A stretch of DNA of 5,523 bases from an uncultured Acetatifactor sp. (GTDB lineage Bacteria; Bacillota; Clostridia; Lachnospirales; Lachnospiraceae), in contig CAJUJU010000092.1 in NCBI GenBank assembly GCA_910586835.1, forward strand, positions 1 through 5,523, read 5' to 3'. The position numbers and the translations under genes are program-made. The notes beneath the pieces were generated by a model, which was not told the DNA's origin, made no database searches, and saw only the letters and a program-made list of their open reading frames with translations. Shown here piece by piece: positions 1-5,516 of the stretch; position 1 is the first letter of the stretch, and each line of letters begins with the position of its first letter.

Positions 1-6
1 TTCTCT

Positions 7-36
7 TTGATTATACATCAAATCCTTGAGTATAAG
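7..36 (+). promoter_or_regulatory. weak promoter candidate, upstream
   Basis: TTGATT (7-12) and TATAAG (31-36) are separated by 18 bases, which fits a vegetative sigma-A promoter with a near-consensus -10. It points toward the first gene but lies nearly 190 bases from its start codon. The better-placed candidate at 108-137 makes this one secondary. It could instead serve a small transcript or be chance in an AT-rich stretch. Confidence 0.28.
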
Positions 37-136
37 GTGTCAACTAAAATGATACAACATCAGGTTTGGCTCCGGCGGGGAATCCCTCTTTGCTTTTCCT
101 GTTCGGGTTGATTTTTTGTAGGTGACAATGATACAA
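36..136 (+). repeat. two related motifs, GGTGnCAA / AATGATACAA
   Basis: The 10-mer AATGATACAA occurs at 48-57 and again at 127-136, 79 bases apart in the same orientation. Each copy is preceded by a GGTG box (GGTGTCAA at 36-43, GGTGACAA at 121-128); the first copy has about six extra bases between the two parts. The second copy overlaps the proposed -10 at 132-137. The pair could be binding sites for a regulator. It could also be a remnant of one end of an IS21-type insertion sequence, since such ends carry several related short repeats; that reading is speculative because no transposase gene is present. Positions 58-120 between them hold no ORF with a start and plausible ribosome site. Confidence 0.35.
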
Positions 137-137
137 T
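108..137 (+). promoter_or_regulatory. extended -10 promoter for the DUF4886 gene
   Basis: TTGATT (108-113) and TACAAT (132-137) are 18 bases apart, and TGA directly precedes the -10 hexamer, giving an extended -10 (TGaTACAAT). Transcription would begin near 144 and leave a leader of about 80 bases that contains the inverted repeat at 160-200. It is the best promoter-like sequence upstream of the first plus-strand gene and probably drives it and the next gene. It is assigned from sequence pattern only. Confidence 0.5.
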
Positions 138-159
138 GAACGACGGGAAGAGGAATTTA

Positions 160-200
160 TCCGCTTTGCCATGCGAAGCGATCTGTCATGGGAAACCGGA
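160..200 (+). promoter_or_regulatory. imperfect inverted repeat in the 5' leader
   Basis: Arms 160-173 and 187-200 pair at 12 of 14 positions, with a C/C and a G/G mismatch, around a 13-base loop (174-186). The 3' arm ends 13 bases before the AGGAGGT ribosome binding site at 214-220. It lies downstream of the proposed transcription start, so it could be an RNA hairpin affecting leader stability or translation, or a DNA operator for a repressor. No T-run follows, so it is not a simple intrinsic terminator. It matches no riboswitch class I recognise. Confidence 0.35.
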
Positions 201-225
201 AATAGAAACGAGCAGGAGGTAGAAA

Positions 226-999
226 ATGTCGATTCAAGTATTATCCATCGGAAATAGTTTCAGCCGGGATGCACAGCGTTACCTGCACGAGCTGGCGAAG
301 AGCGAGGGCGTGGACTTACAGACGGTAAATCTGTATATCGGAGGCTGTTCTCTGGAGAAACATTTCCGCAACCTGAAAGGGGACAGGCGGGAATACACGC
401 TGGAGGTAAACGGCCAGACGGCGGAAGGCTTTATGACCGGCATCCGAGAGGCACTGACAGCCAGAAACTGGGATGTGGTGACGCTGCAGCAGGCAAGCCA
501 TGAATCCTATCGGGAGGAGACCTATCAGCCTTATATAAAGGCGCTTGCGGATTCTGTCAGAGAAAACTGTCCGAAAGCAAAGCTGTTTCTCCATCAGACA
601 TGGGGATATGAGAGCGGCAGCGTGCGGATCCGGGCGCATGGCTTTGAGACCTATGACGAGATGTTTGCGCGGGTTATGAACTGCTATGACAGGGCAGCAG
701 GGGAAGTTCACGCGGATGGCGTCATCCCGGCCGGACTGGCATTTCAGTATGCTCTGAAAAATGGGATTGGCAGGATACACAGAGATACCTTTCACGCAAG
801 CTATGGGATGGGACGTTTTTTGCTGGCGCTGGTCTGGTATGGCTTTATAACGGGAAATGATCTGGGGCATATTCGATTTGGGCAGCTTGATGAGGAAATT
901 GGTGATGAGGAGTACCGCATATTGATAAAGGCGGCGGAAGAGAGCCTGCGGAAACGTACCATTGCAGACAGAGAGTCAATACCCTCAAGCACTTATTGA
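226..999 (+). CDS. DUF4886-type SGNH-hydrolase-like protein
   Basis: A 257-residue protein resembling the DUF4886 family, which has an SGNH/GDSL hydrolase-like fold. GNSFS at residues 9-13 is the block I motif with the presumed nucleophile Ser11; Gly39-Gly40 (IGGCSLEKH) fits block II; LQQAS (87-91) occupies the block III region but lacks the usual GxND. A DxxH pair at Asp187 and His190 (RDTFHAS) fits the C-terminal catalytic block. There is no signal peptide or membrane segment, so it is likely cytoplasmic. The start is set by a strong AGGAGGT (214-220) five bases before the ATG. SGNH enzymes often remove acyl groups from sugars or glycans, and the downstream sugar-isomerase-like gene makes a carbohydrate role plausible. 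The substrate is unknown and activity is inferred from motifs only. Confidence 0.85.
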   Translation: MSIQVLSIGNSFSRDAQRYLHELAKSEGVDLQTVNLYIGGCSLEKHFRNLKGDRREYTLEVNGQTAEGFMTGIREALTARNWDVVTLQQASHESYREETYQPYIKALADSVRENCPKAKLFLHQTWGYESGSVRIRAHGFETYDEMFARVMNCYDRAAGEVHADGVIPAGLAFQYALKNGIGRIHRDTFHASYGMGRFLLALVWYGFITGNDLGHIRFGQLDEEIGDEEYRILIKAAEESLRKRTIADRESIPSSTY

Positions 1000-1023
1000 A
1001 CTGAAAGAGGGGCAAAATGTGCT

Positions 1024-1569
1024 ATGAATAATGAACTGCTGCGGCTGGAGCAGGAGCTGATAAAAGGATGCGGTATGGCGCAGGAGCGTTTTCACAGAGT
1101 GAGCAGCGCCAAGTGGAAAGGTATTTATCAGAAGATTACAGAGGAATATGCAGATAAAACAAAAACGTGGAAAAATGGTCTGCATTGGGCCAATACAAAC
1201 GGCTACAGTCCGAAAAGCATGAAAAAACTCATAGGGTGTTATCAGGTTGACGATGCAGCATGGTTCTGCCTTTTGCCTCAAATCGTGCCGGAAGACAAGA
1301 TGGTTTACTTTTTGATTGATATAGGCAATTGCGATTGGCATTTTGGGGAGAAATTTTGGTTTTTTGAGAGTTATATACCTGAGTTGGTAAAGGCGCTTCG
1401 TTTGTTGAGCGATACGGCCTTTTTGGAATGCGGGTGGTCAGATTATTACATTGTGGATAAAAAGTACAAGTGGTTAATCGGATGGAACCATCATCATGTG
1501 ATTTCATGTGTGGGAGAGGGGATTGACCTGACCTGTCTCAAAAAGACTCAGGGGGAAAGGCCTGACTGA
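1024..1569 (+). CDS. small hypothetical protein, possibly DUF6756-like
   Basis: A 181-residue soluble protein with no signal peptide or transmembrane segment. The N-terminal third is charged and probably helical. The centre is rich in aromatic residues (AWFCLLP at 79-85, MVYFLIDI at 93-100, FWFFESY at 111-117). A C-terminal segment reads YYIVDKKYKWLIGWNHHHV (141-159). That last pattern reminds me of the uncharacterised DUF6756 family, but the match is from memory and uncertain. The ATG at 1024 is chosen because AAAGAGGGG (1004-1012) lies 11 bases upstream; the earlier ATG at 1017 meets a stop after four codons. It begins 24 bases after the hydrolase gene, suggesting co-transcription. Its GC is about 44% by hand count, lower than sampled parts of the preceding gene (about 43-62%), which may mark separate ancestry. 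No function is assigned. Confidence 0.75.
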   Translation: MNNELLRLEQELIKGCGMAQERFHRVSSAKWKGIYQKITEEYADKTKTWKNGLHWANTNGYSPKSMKKLIGCYQVDDAAWFCLLPQIVPEDKMVYFLIDIGNCDWHFGEKFWFFESYIPELVKALRLLSDTAFLECGWSDYYIVDKKYKWLIGWNHHHVISCVGEGIDLTCLKKTQGERPD

Positions 1570-1598
1570 AAAAGCTGTCTGGTGAGTGCAGTTTTTTC
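1568..1598 (+). terminator. weak intrinsic terminator-like hairpin
   Basis: GAAAAAGCTG (1568-1577) pairs with CAGTTTTTTC (1589-1598) over ten positions including one G-U pair, with an 11-base loop. The hairpin overlaps the stop codon of the preceding gene and its 3' arm contains six T residues, giving the A-stem-T layout of intrinsic terminators. The GC core is only about four pairs, so termination may be partial and some transcripts could continue into the isomerase gene. Confidence 0.4.
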
Positions 1599-1627
1599 GG
1601 TTGTGTGTTAGAATGTCTATCAGGATA

Positions 1628-1639
1628 CTGTAAATACAG
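1628..1639. promoter_or_regulatory. CTGTA-AA-TACAG palindrome, possible operator
   Basis: Perfect 5-base arms around two bases, in the gap before the isomerase gene. A poor promoter candidate (TTGTGT at 1601-1606, 17 bases, GATACT at 1624-1629) overlaps its left edge, so a repressor could act here. The palindrome is short and may be chance. Confidence 0.2.
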
Positions 1640-1664
1640 GAATCAGAGGTTTTCCCAGAATTGG

Positions 1665-1697
1665 AAAGGGGGTATCGGGCAGGCTGCCCGAGAGCGT
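1665..1697 (+). promoter_or_regulatory. distant SD with intervening hairpin before the isomerase start
   Basis: AAAGGGGG (1665-1672) is the only strong Shine-Dalgarno-like sequence before the ATG at 1698, but it sits 25 bases away. Between them, TCGGGCA (1675-1681) and TGCCCGA (1685-1691) form a perfect 7-bp, GC-rich stem with a three-base loop. Folding those 17 bases would leave eight effective bases between SD and ATG, a near-ideal spacing. This is the arrangement known from hairpin-bridged ribosome binding sites such as T4 gene 38. The hairpin is seen in the sequence; its role is inferred. Confidence 0.5.
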
Positions 1698-2594
1698 ATG
1701 GAACTTGGAATCAGTACGGATTATGAACGGGAGTTTGTAAAAATTGAGGACATTGAGAGGAGTATTGCCCGGATAGCTGCCGCGGGATTTTCTCATATGC
1801 ACTGGTGCTTTGAGTGGGACGGGGATTATATTTATGCCGTCTCGGAAATGGAGCAGATACGCGGCTGGATGGAGAAATATGGCCTGAAGGCGAAGTCGCT
1901 GCATGCCAGCAAGGGCAGTGCCAGGGCGGAGGGCTGTGAGCGGGTCAGAGGGCACTATCGCAAGGATTACACTTCACAGCTGGAACCCAATCGGATCGCG
2001 GGTGTGGAGCTGATCCGAAACCGTGTGGAGCTGGCGCATGTTCTGGGGACTACGGAAATCGTGCTGCACATGTACCTTCCGTATGAAGAATTTGAACAGA
2101 ACCCCGGGTATAAGGAGATTTTTTATGCGCAGGTGTATCGCTCATTGGATGAGCTGATGCCTTTCTGCAGGGAAAAGAATGTGCGTATCTGTATTGAAAA
2201 TCTGTATGAAGCGCCGGGAGAATTGCAGCTGGAACAGTTTTCACGCCTGTGTGAGCGTTACCCGAAGGAGTTTCTTGGGCTGTGCCTTGACACGGGACAT
2301 GCCTATCTGGTCTGGGGGCGGGATTTTGTGGAGAAGCTGGCGGTTCCTTTTCGGGACAGAATCTATTCCGTTCATTTGCATGACAATCGGGGCTGGGGGG
2401 ACGGGCCCGGGTGCGGCGATGCCCATCGGATACCGGGGGATCCCGATTTCCCGTGGAAGGAGCTGATGCCCGTGCTGAGGGAGTCCGCCTATGAAGGCGC
2501 CCTGGTGCTGGAGGTCAATATGAGGATGGGAGATACCGCGGAAGATTTTCTCCGGAGGGCATATGACGCCGGACAGAGGCTTTACCAGCTGTAA
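1698..2594 (+). CDS. sugar phosphate isomerase/epimerase (xylose isomerase-like TIM barrel)
   Basis: A 298-residue COG1082-type TIM barrel, a family that isomerises or epimerises sugars and polyols with a divalent metal. Numbering from the ATG at 1698, likely ligands are Glu167 (ICIENLY), Asp198 and His201 (LDTGHA), His226 and His228 (SVHLHDN), Asp241 and His243 (GDAHRIPGDPDFPW) and Glu272 (LEVN). This order and the HxHDN and DxHxxPG signatures are typical. No signal peptide is seen, so it is cytoplasmic. The reading frame stays open back to a GTG at 1605, but that has no ribosome site and the extra 31 residues do not look like the family; MELGIST is a normal barrel-strand start. The related endonuclease IV fold is a less likely identity. 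The substrate cannot be told. Its stop lies 20 bases from the stop of the convergent kinase gene. Confidence 0.85.
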   Translation: MELGISTDYEREFVKIEDIERSIARIAAAGFSHMHWCFEWDGDYIYAVSEMEQIRGWMEKYGLKAKSLHASKGSARAEGCERVRGHYRKDYTSQLEPNRIAGVELIRNRVELAHVLGTTEIVLHMYLPYEEFEQNPGYKEIFYAQVYRSLDELMPFCREKNVRICIENLYEAPGELQLEQFSRLCERYPKEFLGLCLDTGHAYLVWGRDFVEKLAVPFRDRIYSVHLHDNRGWGDGPGCGDAHRIPGDPDFPWKELMPVLRESAYEGALVLEVNMRMGDTAEDFLRRAYDAGQRLYQL

Positions 2595-2596
2595 AG
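2580..2596. terminator. small hairpin at the convergent gene junction
   Basis: CTTTAC (2580-2585) and GTAAAG (2591-2596) form a perfect 6-bp stem with a five-base loop, spanning the isomerase stop codon. In the plus direction a T-run (2611-2616) follows only 14 bases later, and in the minus direction no T-run follows the stem. It may slow polymerase or protect 3' ends, but it is not a canonical terminator for either side. Confidence 0.25.
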
Positions 2597-2614
2597 ATGT
2601 AATATGAAAATTTT

Positions 2615-3544
2615 TTATCTGGCCGCCGGACAGCTTTTGCAGACAATCTTTTCATACAGATTCTTGATTTCCTCTCCGGTGGCCAGATTGTCGGAAAAAG
2701 CGCTGGCACTTCCCGCGGCAACGCTCATGCAAAAGGCGTGGGCGTAATCGCCGCTTTCCATCCAGCCGGCCATAAAGCCGGCGGCCATGGAATCCCCGGC
2801 CCCCACGCCGTTTTTCAGTGTGCCCTTTGGCGGGTGGGCGGTGAATATATCGCCGTTTTCCGCAATCAGGATCGCACCGTCTCCTGCCATGGAGATCAGG
2901 ACGTTTCGGGCCCCCATGCCTTGCAGTTTCCGGCCATAGGGGATCACGGCTTCTTCGGGCTTAAGCGCTACGCCGAAAAGCTGGCCCAGCTCGTGGTGAT
3001 TGGGTTTAATCAGAAAGGGACGATATTCCAGCACCTTCAGCAGTGCTTCTCCGGAGGCATCCACAACCGTTTGGATTTTTCGCCCCTTCAGATCTGCCAG
3101 GATATCCCGGTAAGTATCAGCCGACATGGAGGAGGGAATGCTTCCCGACAGGAACAGGATGTCCCCGTCCTCAAGCCGGGCTAGACGGGCTGTCAGCTGC
3201 TGTGCCTCCTGAGAGGAGATTTTGGGCCCCTGGCCGTTGATTTCGGTTCCCTCTATGGATTTCAGCTTGAAGTTGATTCTGGAAAAGCCTTCGGACAGCC
3301 GGATAAATGCCGGCTGAATGCCGAATTCCTCCAGGCGGCGTATGATTTCGTCCCCGGTAAAGCCGGCGGCGAATCCCAGGGCAGTGCTGGGAATTCCCAG
3401 GTTTTTCAGTACAATGGATACATTGATTCCCTTTCCGCCGGGAAGGAGCTGTTCCGAAGCGGTTCTGTTGGTCATCCCCGTCCGAAAATCCGGTACGGAA
3501 ACCAGATAGTCTATGGACGGGTTCAGCGTTACGGTGTAGATCAT
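2615..3544 (-). CDS. fruK: 1-phosphofructokinase (PfkB family)
   Basis: A 309-residue PfkB/ribokinase-family sugar kinase, full length for 1-phosphofructokinase, which phosphorylates fructose 1-phosphate to fructose 1,6-bisphosphate with ATP. Seen motifs are TLNPSID (6-12), GGKGINVS (36-43, first PfkB signature), SRINFK (88-93), SGSIP (133-137), KPNHHEL (180-186) and NGVGAGDSM (245-253, second signature, catalytic base Asp251). The close relative tagatose-6-phosphate kinase (LacC) cannot be ruled out by eye. The start is supported by GAGGGG at 3555-3560, ten bases upstream. It starts 21 bases after the acetyltransferase stop, so the two are probably one transcript. The usual partners, a DeoR-type fruR and the fruA PTS permease, are absent from the window, which makes this an isolated copy or one placed at a separate locus. 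Confidence 0.9.
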   Translation of the reverse strand: MIYTVTLNPSIDYLVSVPDFRTGMTNRTASEQLLPGGKGINVSIVLKNLGIPSTALGFAAGFTGDEIIRRLEEFGIQPAFIRLSEGFSRINFKLKSIEGTEINGQGPKISSQEAQQLTARLARLEDGDILFLSGSIPSSMSADTYRDILADLKGRKIQTVVDASGEALLKVLEYRPFLIKPNHHELGQLFGVALKPEEAVIPYGRKLQGMGARNVLISMAGDGAILIAENGDIFTAHPPKGTLKNGVGAGDSMAAGFMAGWMESGDYAHAFCMSVAAGSASAFSDNLATGEEIKNLYEKIVCKSCPAAR

Positions 3545-3565
3545 TTTTCTTTTTCCCCTCTGAGG

Positions 3566-4006
3566 TTACAATTCAAACCGGTAAATGCATTTTTCGGTTT
3601 CCCCCGCATCCCGCATGTCATTATCCTCCGGCAGCGGAACGATTTCCAGAAGTTTTCCCCCTGCATATTCGCAGGTCTTTCTCGACGCGGCATTATCCGG
3701 GTTACAGGTGATGATCAGATATTGCAGATCATGCTTTCGTGCCAGCTCAAACAGCAGCAGGCAGGCTTTACCTGCATAATGGTTTCCGCGATATGCCTCT
3801 TCCACCCGATATCCGATATTCCCGCCGTAGTACAGGTTTTCATTGTGGCCAATGCGCAGGTCGCAGGATCCCATGCGGTTTCCCTCGCTGCTGCAAATGG
3901 CAAAGTGATAGGCCGGAACCCAGTTCTTTTCGGGATCTCCGTCAACGGTCTTTTCCAGAACCAGGCGAATTTCCTTGTCAAATAAAAAGTCAGTATTTAA
4001 AAACAT
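3566..4006 (-). CDS. GNAT family N-acetyltransferase
   Basis: A 146-residue single-domain GNAT protein, a family that transfers an acetyl group from acetyl-CoA to an amine on a small molecule or protein. The core reads NIGYRVEEAYRGNHYAGKA (63-81); RGNHYAGKA is the acetyl-CoA pyrophosphate-binding loop of motif A (consensus Q/RxxGxG/A). CNPDNAASRKTCEYAGGKL (101-119) is the motif B region. The N-terminal part is charged and lacks a signal peptide, so it acts in the cytoplasm. An AGGA about eight bases before the ATG sets the start. It lies 57 bases after rarA and 21 before the kinase gene, and no terminator was seen between them. The acceptor substrate is unknown; no motif marks it as a ribosomal-protein or antibiotic acetyltransferase. 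Confidence 0.88.
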   Translation of the reverse strand: MFLNTDFLFDKEIRLVLEKTVDGDPEKNWVPAYHFAICSSEGNRMGSCDLRIGHNENLYYGGNIGYRVEEAYRGNHYAGKACLLLFELARKHDLQYLIITCNPDNAASRKTCEYAGGKLLEIVPLPEDNDMRDAGETEKCIYRFEL

Positions 4007-4063
4007 GGCTGCATTCCTTTTTCTGTGATTTGTTCCCGTTATGCAGAAGCAAAACAGTTTCCT

Positions 4064-5419
4064 TTAAGGTGCGGTTTCTTCCCCGCCCAGGCGGAAGGCC
4101 CGGCTTTTTTCCAGCCGTTCCTTCAGGATCCCTTCTGTGCCCTGTGTTCCGGGCAGATAGTATTGTCTGTCTTTCAGGCTTTCCGGAAGGCAGGTCATTT
4201 GGGCAATTTTTTCCTCCGTGTCATGAGCGTAAACATAGCCTTCTCCATAGTGCAGGTCGTCCATGAGTCTGGTGGGTGCGTTGCGGATCACCAGGGGAAC
4301 CGGCTCCGCCAGCTGCCCCTGTGCGTCTGCCTTTGCGCTCTCGTAAGCCCGGTATACCGAGTTGGAACGGGGAGCAAGGGAAAGGTAAATGACTGCCTGG
4401 GCAAGATTCAGGTTGCACTCAGGCATTCCGTTGAAGTGACAGGCCTGGTAGGCGGAGACCGCAAGCTGCAGTGCCTGGTTGTCCGCAAGGCCGATGTCCT
4501 CGCTGGCAAAGCGAATGAGCCTGCGGGCGATGAAGAGCGGGTCTTCCCCGGCCTCCAGCATTCTTGCCAGCCAGTAAACCGCCGCGTCGGGATCGGAATT
4601 GCGCATGGATTTGTGGAGAGCGGAGATCAGGTTGTAGTGCTCTTCCCCTTTCTTGTCATACAACAGGAGCTTTTTATCCATACATTGTTCCAGGGTTTCT
4701 CTGTTTACAAGGATGGAGGCGCCGTCCGGGCCGATATCGCCGTTTAAGACGGCCATTTCCAGAGTGTTCAGCGCGGTGCGGGCGTCTCCGTCCGCATAGG
4801 CCGCTATGGCGGGAAGCAGACCTTCCTCAATGCGTGCATTTATGGCGCCCAGTCCTTTTTTCTCGATGAGGGCGCGCTGCAGAAGCTCTGTCAGATCTTC
4901 TGTCGTCAGAGCATACAGCACAAAAACCTTGCAGCGGGAGAGAAGAGCGGCATTGATTTCAAAGGAGGGGTTTTCCGTGGTTGCGCCGATCAGAGTAATG
5001 CTGCCCTTTTCCACATAGGGGAGGAAGGCATCCTGCTGTGCCTTGTTGAACCGGTGAATTTCGTCCACAAAGCAGAGAGTGCGCATGCCGTAGGCACGGT
5101 GTTCCTCCGCCTGCTTCATGATTTCCTTGATCTCCCGTATGCCGCTGGTGACGGCGCTGAAGGTCACGAAGTCGGAACGGGTGCGGTTGGCGATGATTTT
5201 TGCAAGGGTGGTCTTGCCTACCCCGGGCGGTCCCCAGAAGATCATGGAGGAAATCTGATCCTGATTCAACATTCTGCGCAGCGGCATCCCTTCGCCCAGC
5301 AGGTGCTTCTGTCCGATGTATTCCTCTATGGTCTGAGGACGCATCCGGTCTGCCAGGGGGGAATTGCCGGAGGAAAGCGAGTGTTCGCTTTGGGTGTCAA
5401 AAAGGGACATTTGTTCCAT
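4064..5419 (-). CDS. rarA: replication-associated recombination protein A (RarA/MgsA AAA+ ATPase)
   Basis: A 451-residue, full-length RarA (also MgsA; related to eukaryotic Mgs1/WRNIP1), a clamp-loader-like AAA+ ATPase that acts at stalled or gapped replication forks. Motifs in order: RMRPQTIEEYIGQKHLLGEG (25-44), Walker A GPPGVGKTT (63-71), Walker B LCFVDEIHRFN (115-125), sensor 1 ATTENPSF (146-153), arginine finger Arg162 in LLSRC, sensor 2 Arg214 in GDARTALNTLE. The C-terminal oligomerisation domain is recognisable by SEDIGLADNQAL (306-317), NLAQAVIYLSLAPRSN (338-353) and LHYGEGYVYAHD (389-400). QMSLF at residues 3-7 looks like a sliding-clamp-binding pentapeptide. AAAGGAG lies about seven bases before the ATG. 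It is the first gene of a minus-strand group with a GNAT gene and a fruK-like gene, and is divergent from a gene beyond the right edge. Identification is near certain. Confidence 0.97.
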   Translation of the reverse strand: MEQMSLFDTQSEHSLSSGNSPLADRMRPQTIEEYIGQKHLLGEGMPLRRMLNQDQISSMIFWGPPGVGKTTLAKIIANRTRSDFVTFSAVTSGIREIKEIMKQAEEHRAYGMRTLCFVDEIHRFNKAQQDAFLPYVEKGSITLIGATTENPSFEINAALLSRCKVFVLYALTTEDLTELLQRALIEKKGLGAINARIEEGLLPAIAAYADGDARTALNTLEMAVLNGDIGPDGASILVNRETLEQCMDKKLLLYDKKGEEHYNLISALHKSMRNSDPDAAVYWLARMLEAGEDPLFIARRLIRFASEDIGLADNQALQLAVSAYQACHFNGMPECNLNLAQAVIYLSLAPRSNSVYRAYESAKADAQGQLAEPVPLVIRNAPTRLMDDLHYGEGYVYAHDTEEKIAQMTCLPESLKDRQYYLPGTQGTEGILKERLEKSRAFRLGGEETAP

Positions 5420-5455
5420 GGAGTTCTCCTTTTAAAGTGATTTTTTCTCTTTTGC

Positions 5456-5461
5456 GTTATA
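5456..5461 (-). promoter_or_regulatory. tentative -10 element for rarA
   Basis: On the minus strand TATAAC lies 37 bases before the rarA ATG, in an AT-rich spacer. No convincing -35 hexamer stands 16 to 18 bases further upstream, so this is only a placement guess for the promoter of the rarA group. Confidence 0.2.
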
Positions 5462-5487
5462 AATAAAATAGTATGGCATAAATTAAG

Positions 5488-5516
5488 TTGTTGATATTTT
5501 TAACATCTGGTATAAT
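5488..5516 (+). promoter_or_regulatory. outward-facing extended -10 promoter
   Basis: A consensus TATAAT (5511-5516) is preceded by TGG (extended -10) and stands 17 bases after TTGTTG (5488-5493). Transcription would start near the window end and run out to the right. It implies a plus-strand gene just beyond the edge, divergent from rarA. The whole 5420-5523 stretch is AT-rich and holds no coding sequence I can support. Confidence 0.6.

Noticed and set aside
1..111. 36-codon open plus-strand frame entering from the left edge, as a possible 3' end of an upstream gene
   Set aside because: Too short to judge and its translation resembles no known C terminus; treated as non-coding.
56..173. Short minus-strand frame starting near 173 and ending near the upstream motif at 56
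   Set aside because: Under 40 codons, with no clear ribosome site; it covers the promoter region and resembles no family I recognise with confidence.
316..870. 184-codon open frame on the minus strand inside the DUF4886 gene
   Set aside because: It is antisense to a gene with clear family motifs and a strong ribosome site, and its translation has no recognisable domain.
1605..1697. N-terminal extension of the isomerase from a GTG at 1605
   Set aside because: No ribosome binding site precedes the GTG, the extra 31 residues do not resemble the family, and the segment contains the SD and hairpin that suit the ATG at 1698.
2567..2633. 10-base direct repeat CGCCGGACAG at 2567-2576 and 2624-2633
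   Set aside because: Both copies lie inside coding sequence on opposite-strand genes and a single 10-base match in GC-rich DNA is compatible with chance.
2738..3184. 148-codon plus-strand open frame opposite fruK
   Set aside because: Antisense shadow of a strongly supported kinase gene; no domain or start signal.
4007..4063. Terminator or promoter between rarA and the GNAT gene
   Set aside because: No stem with a T-run and no convincing -35/-10 pair is present in the 57 bases, so co-transcription is the simpler reading.
4025..4747. 240-codon plus-strand open frame opposite rarA
   Set aside because: It lies fully against the conserved C-terminal half of rarA, has no good ribosome site, and its translation looks like low-information antisense sequence.
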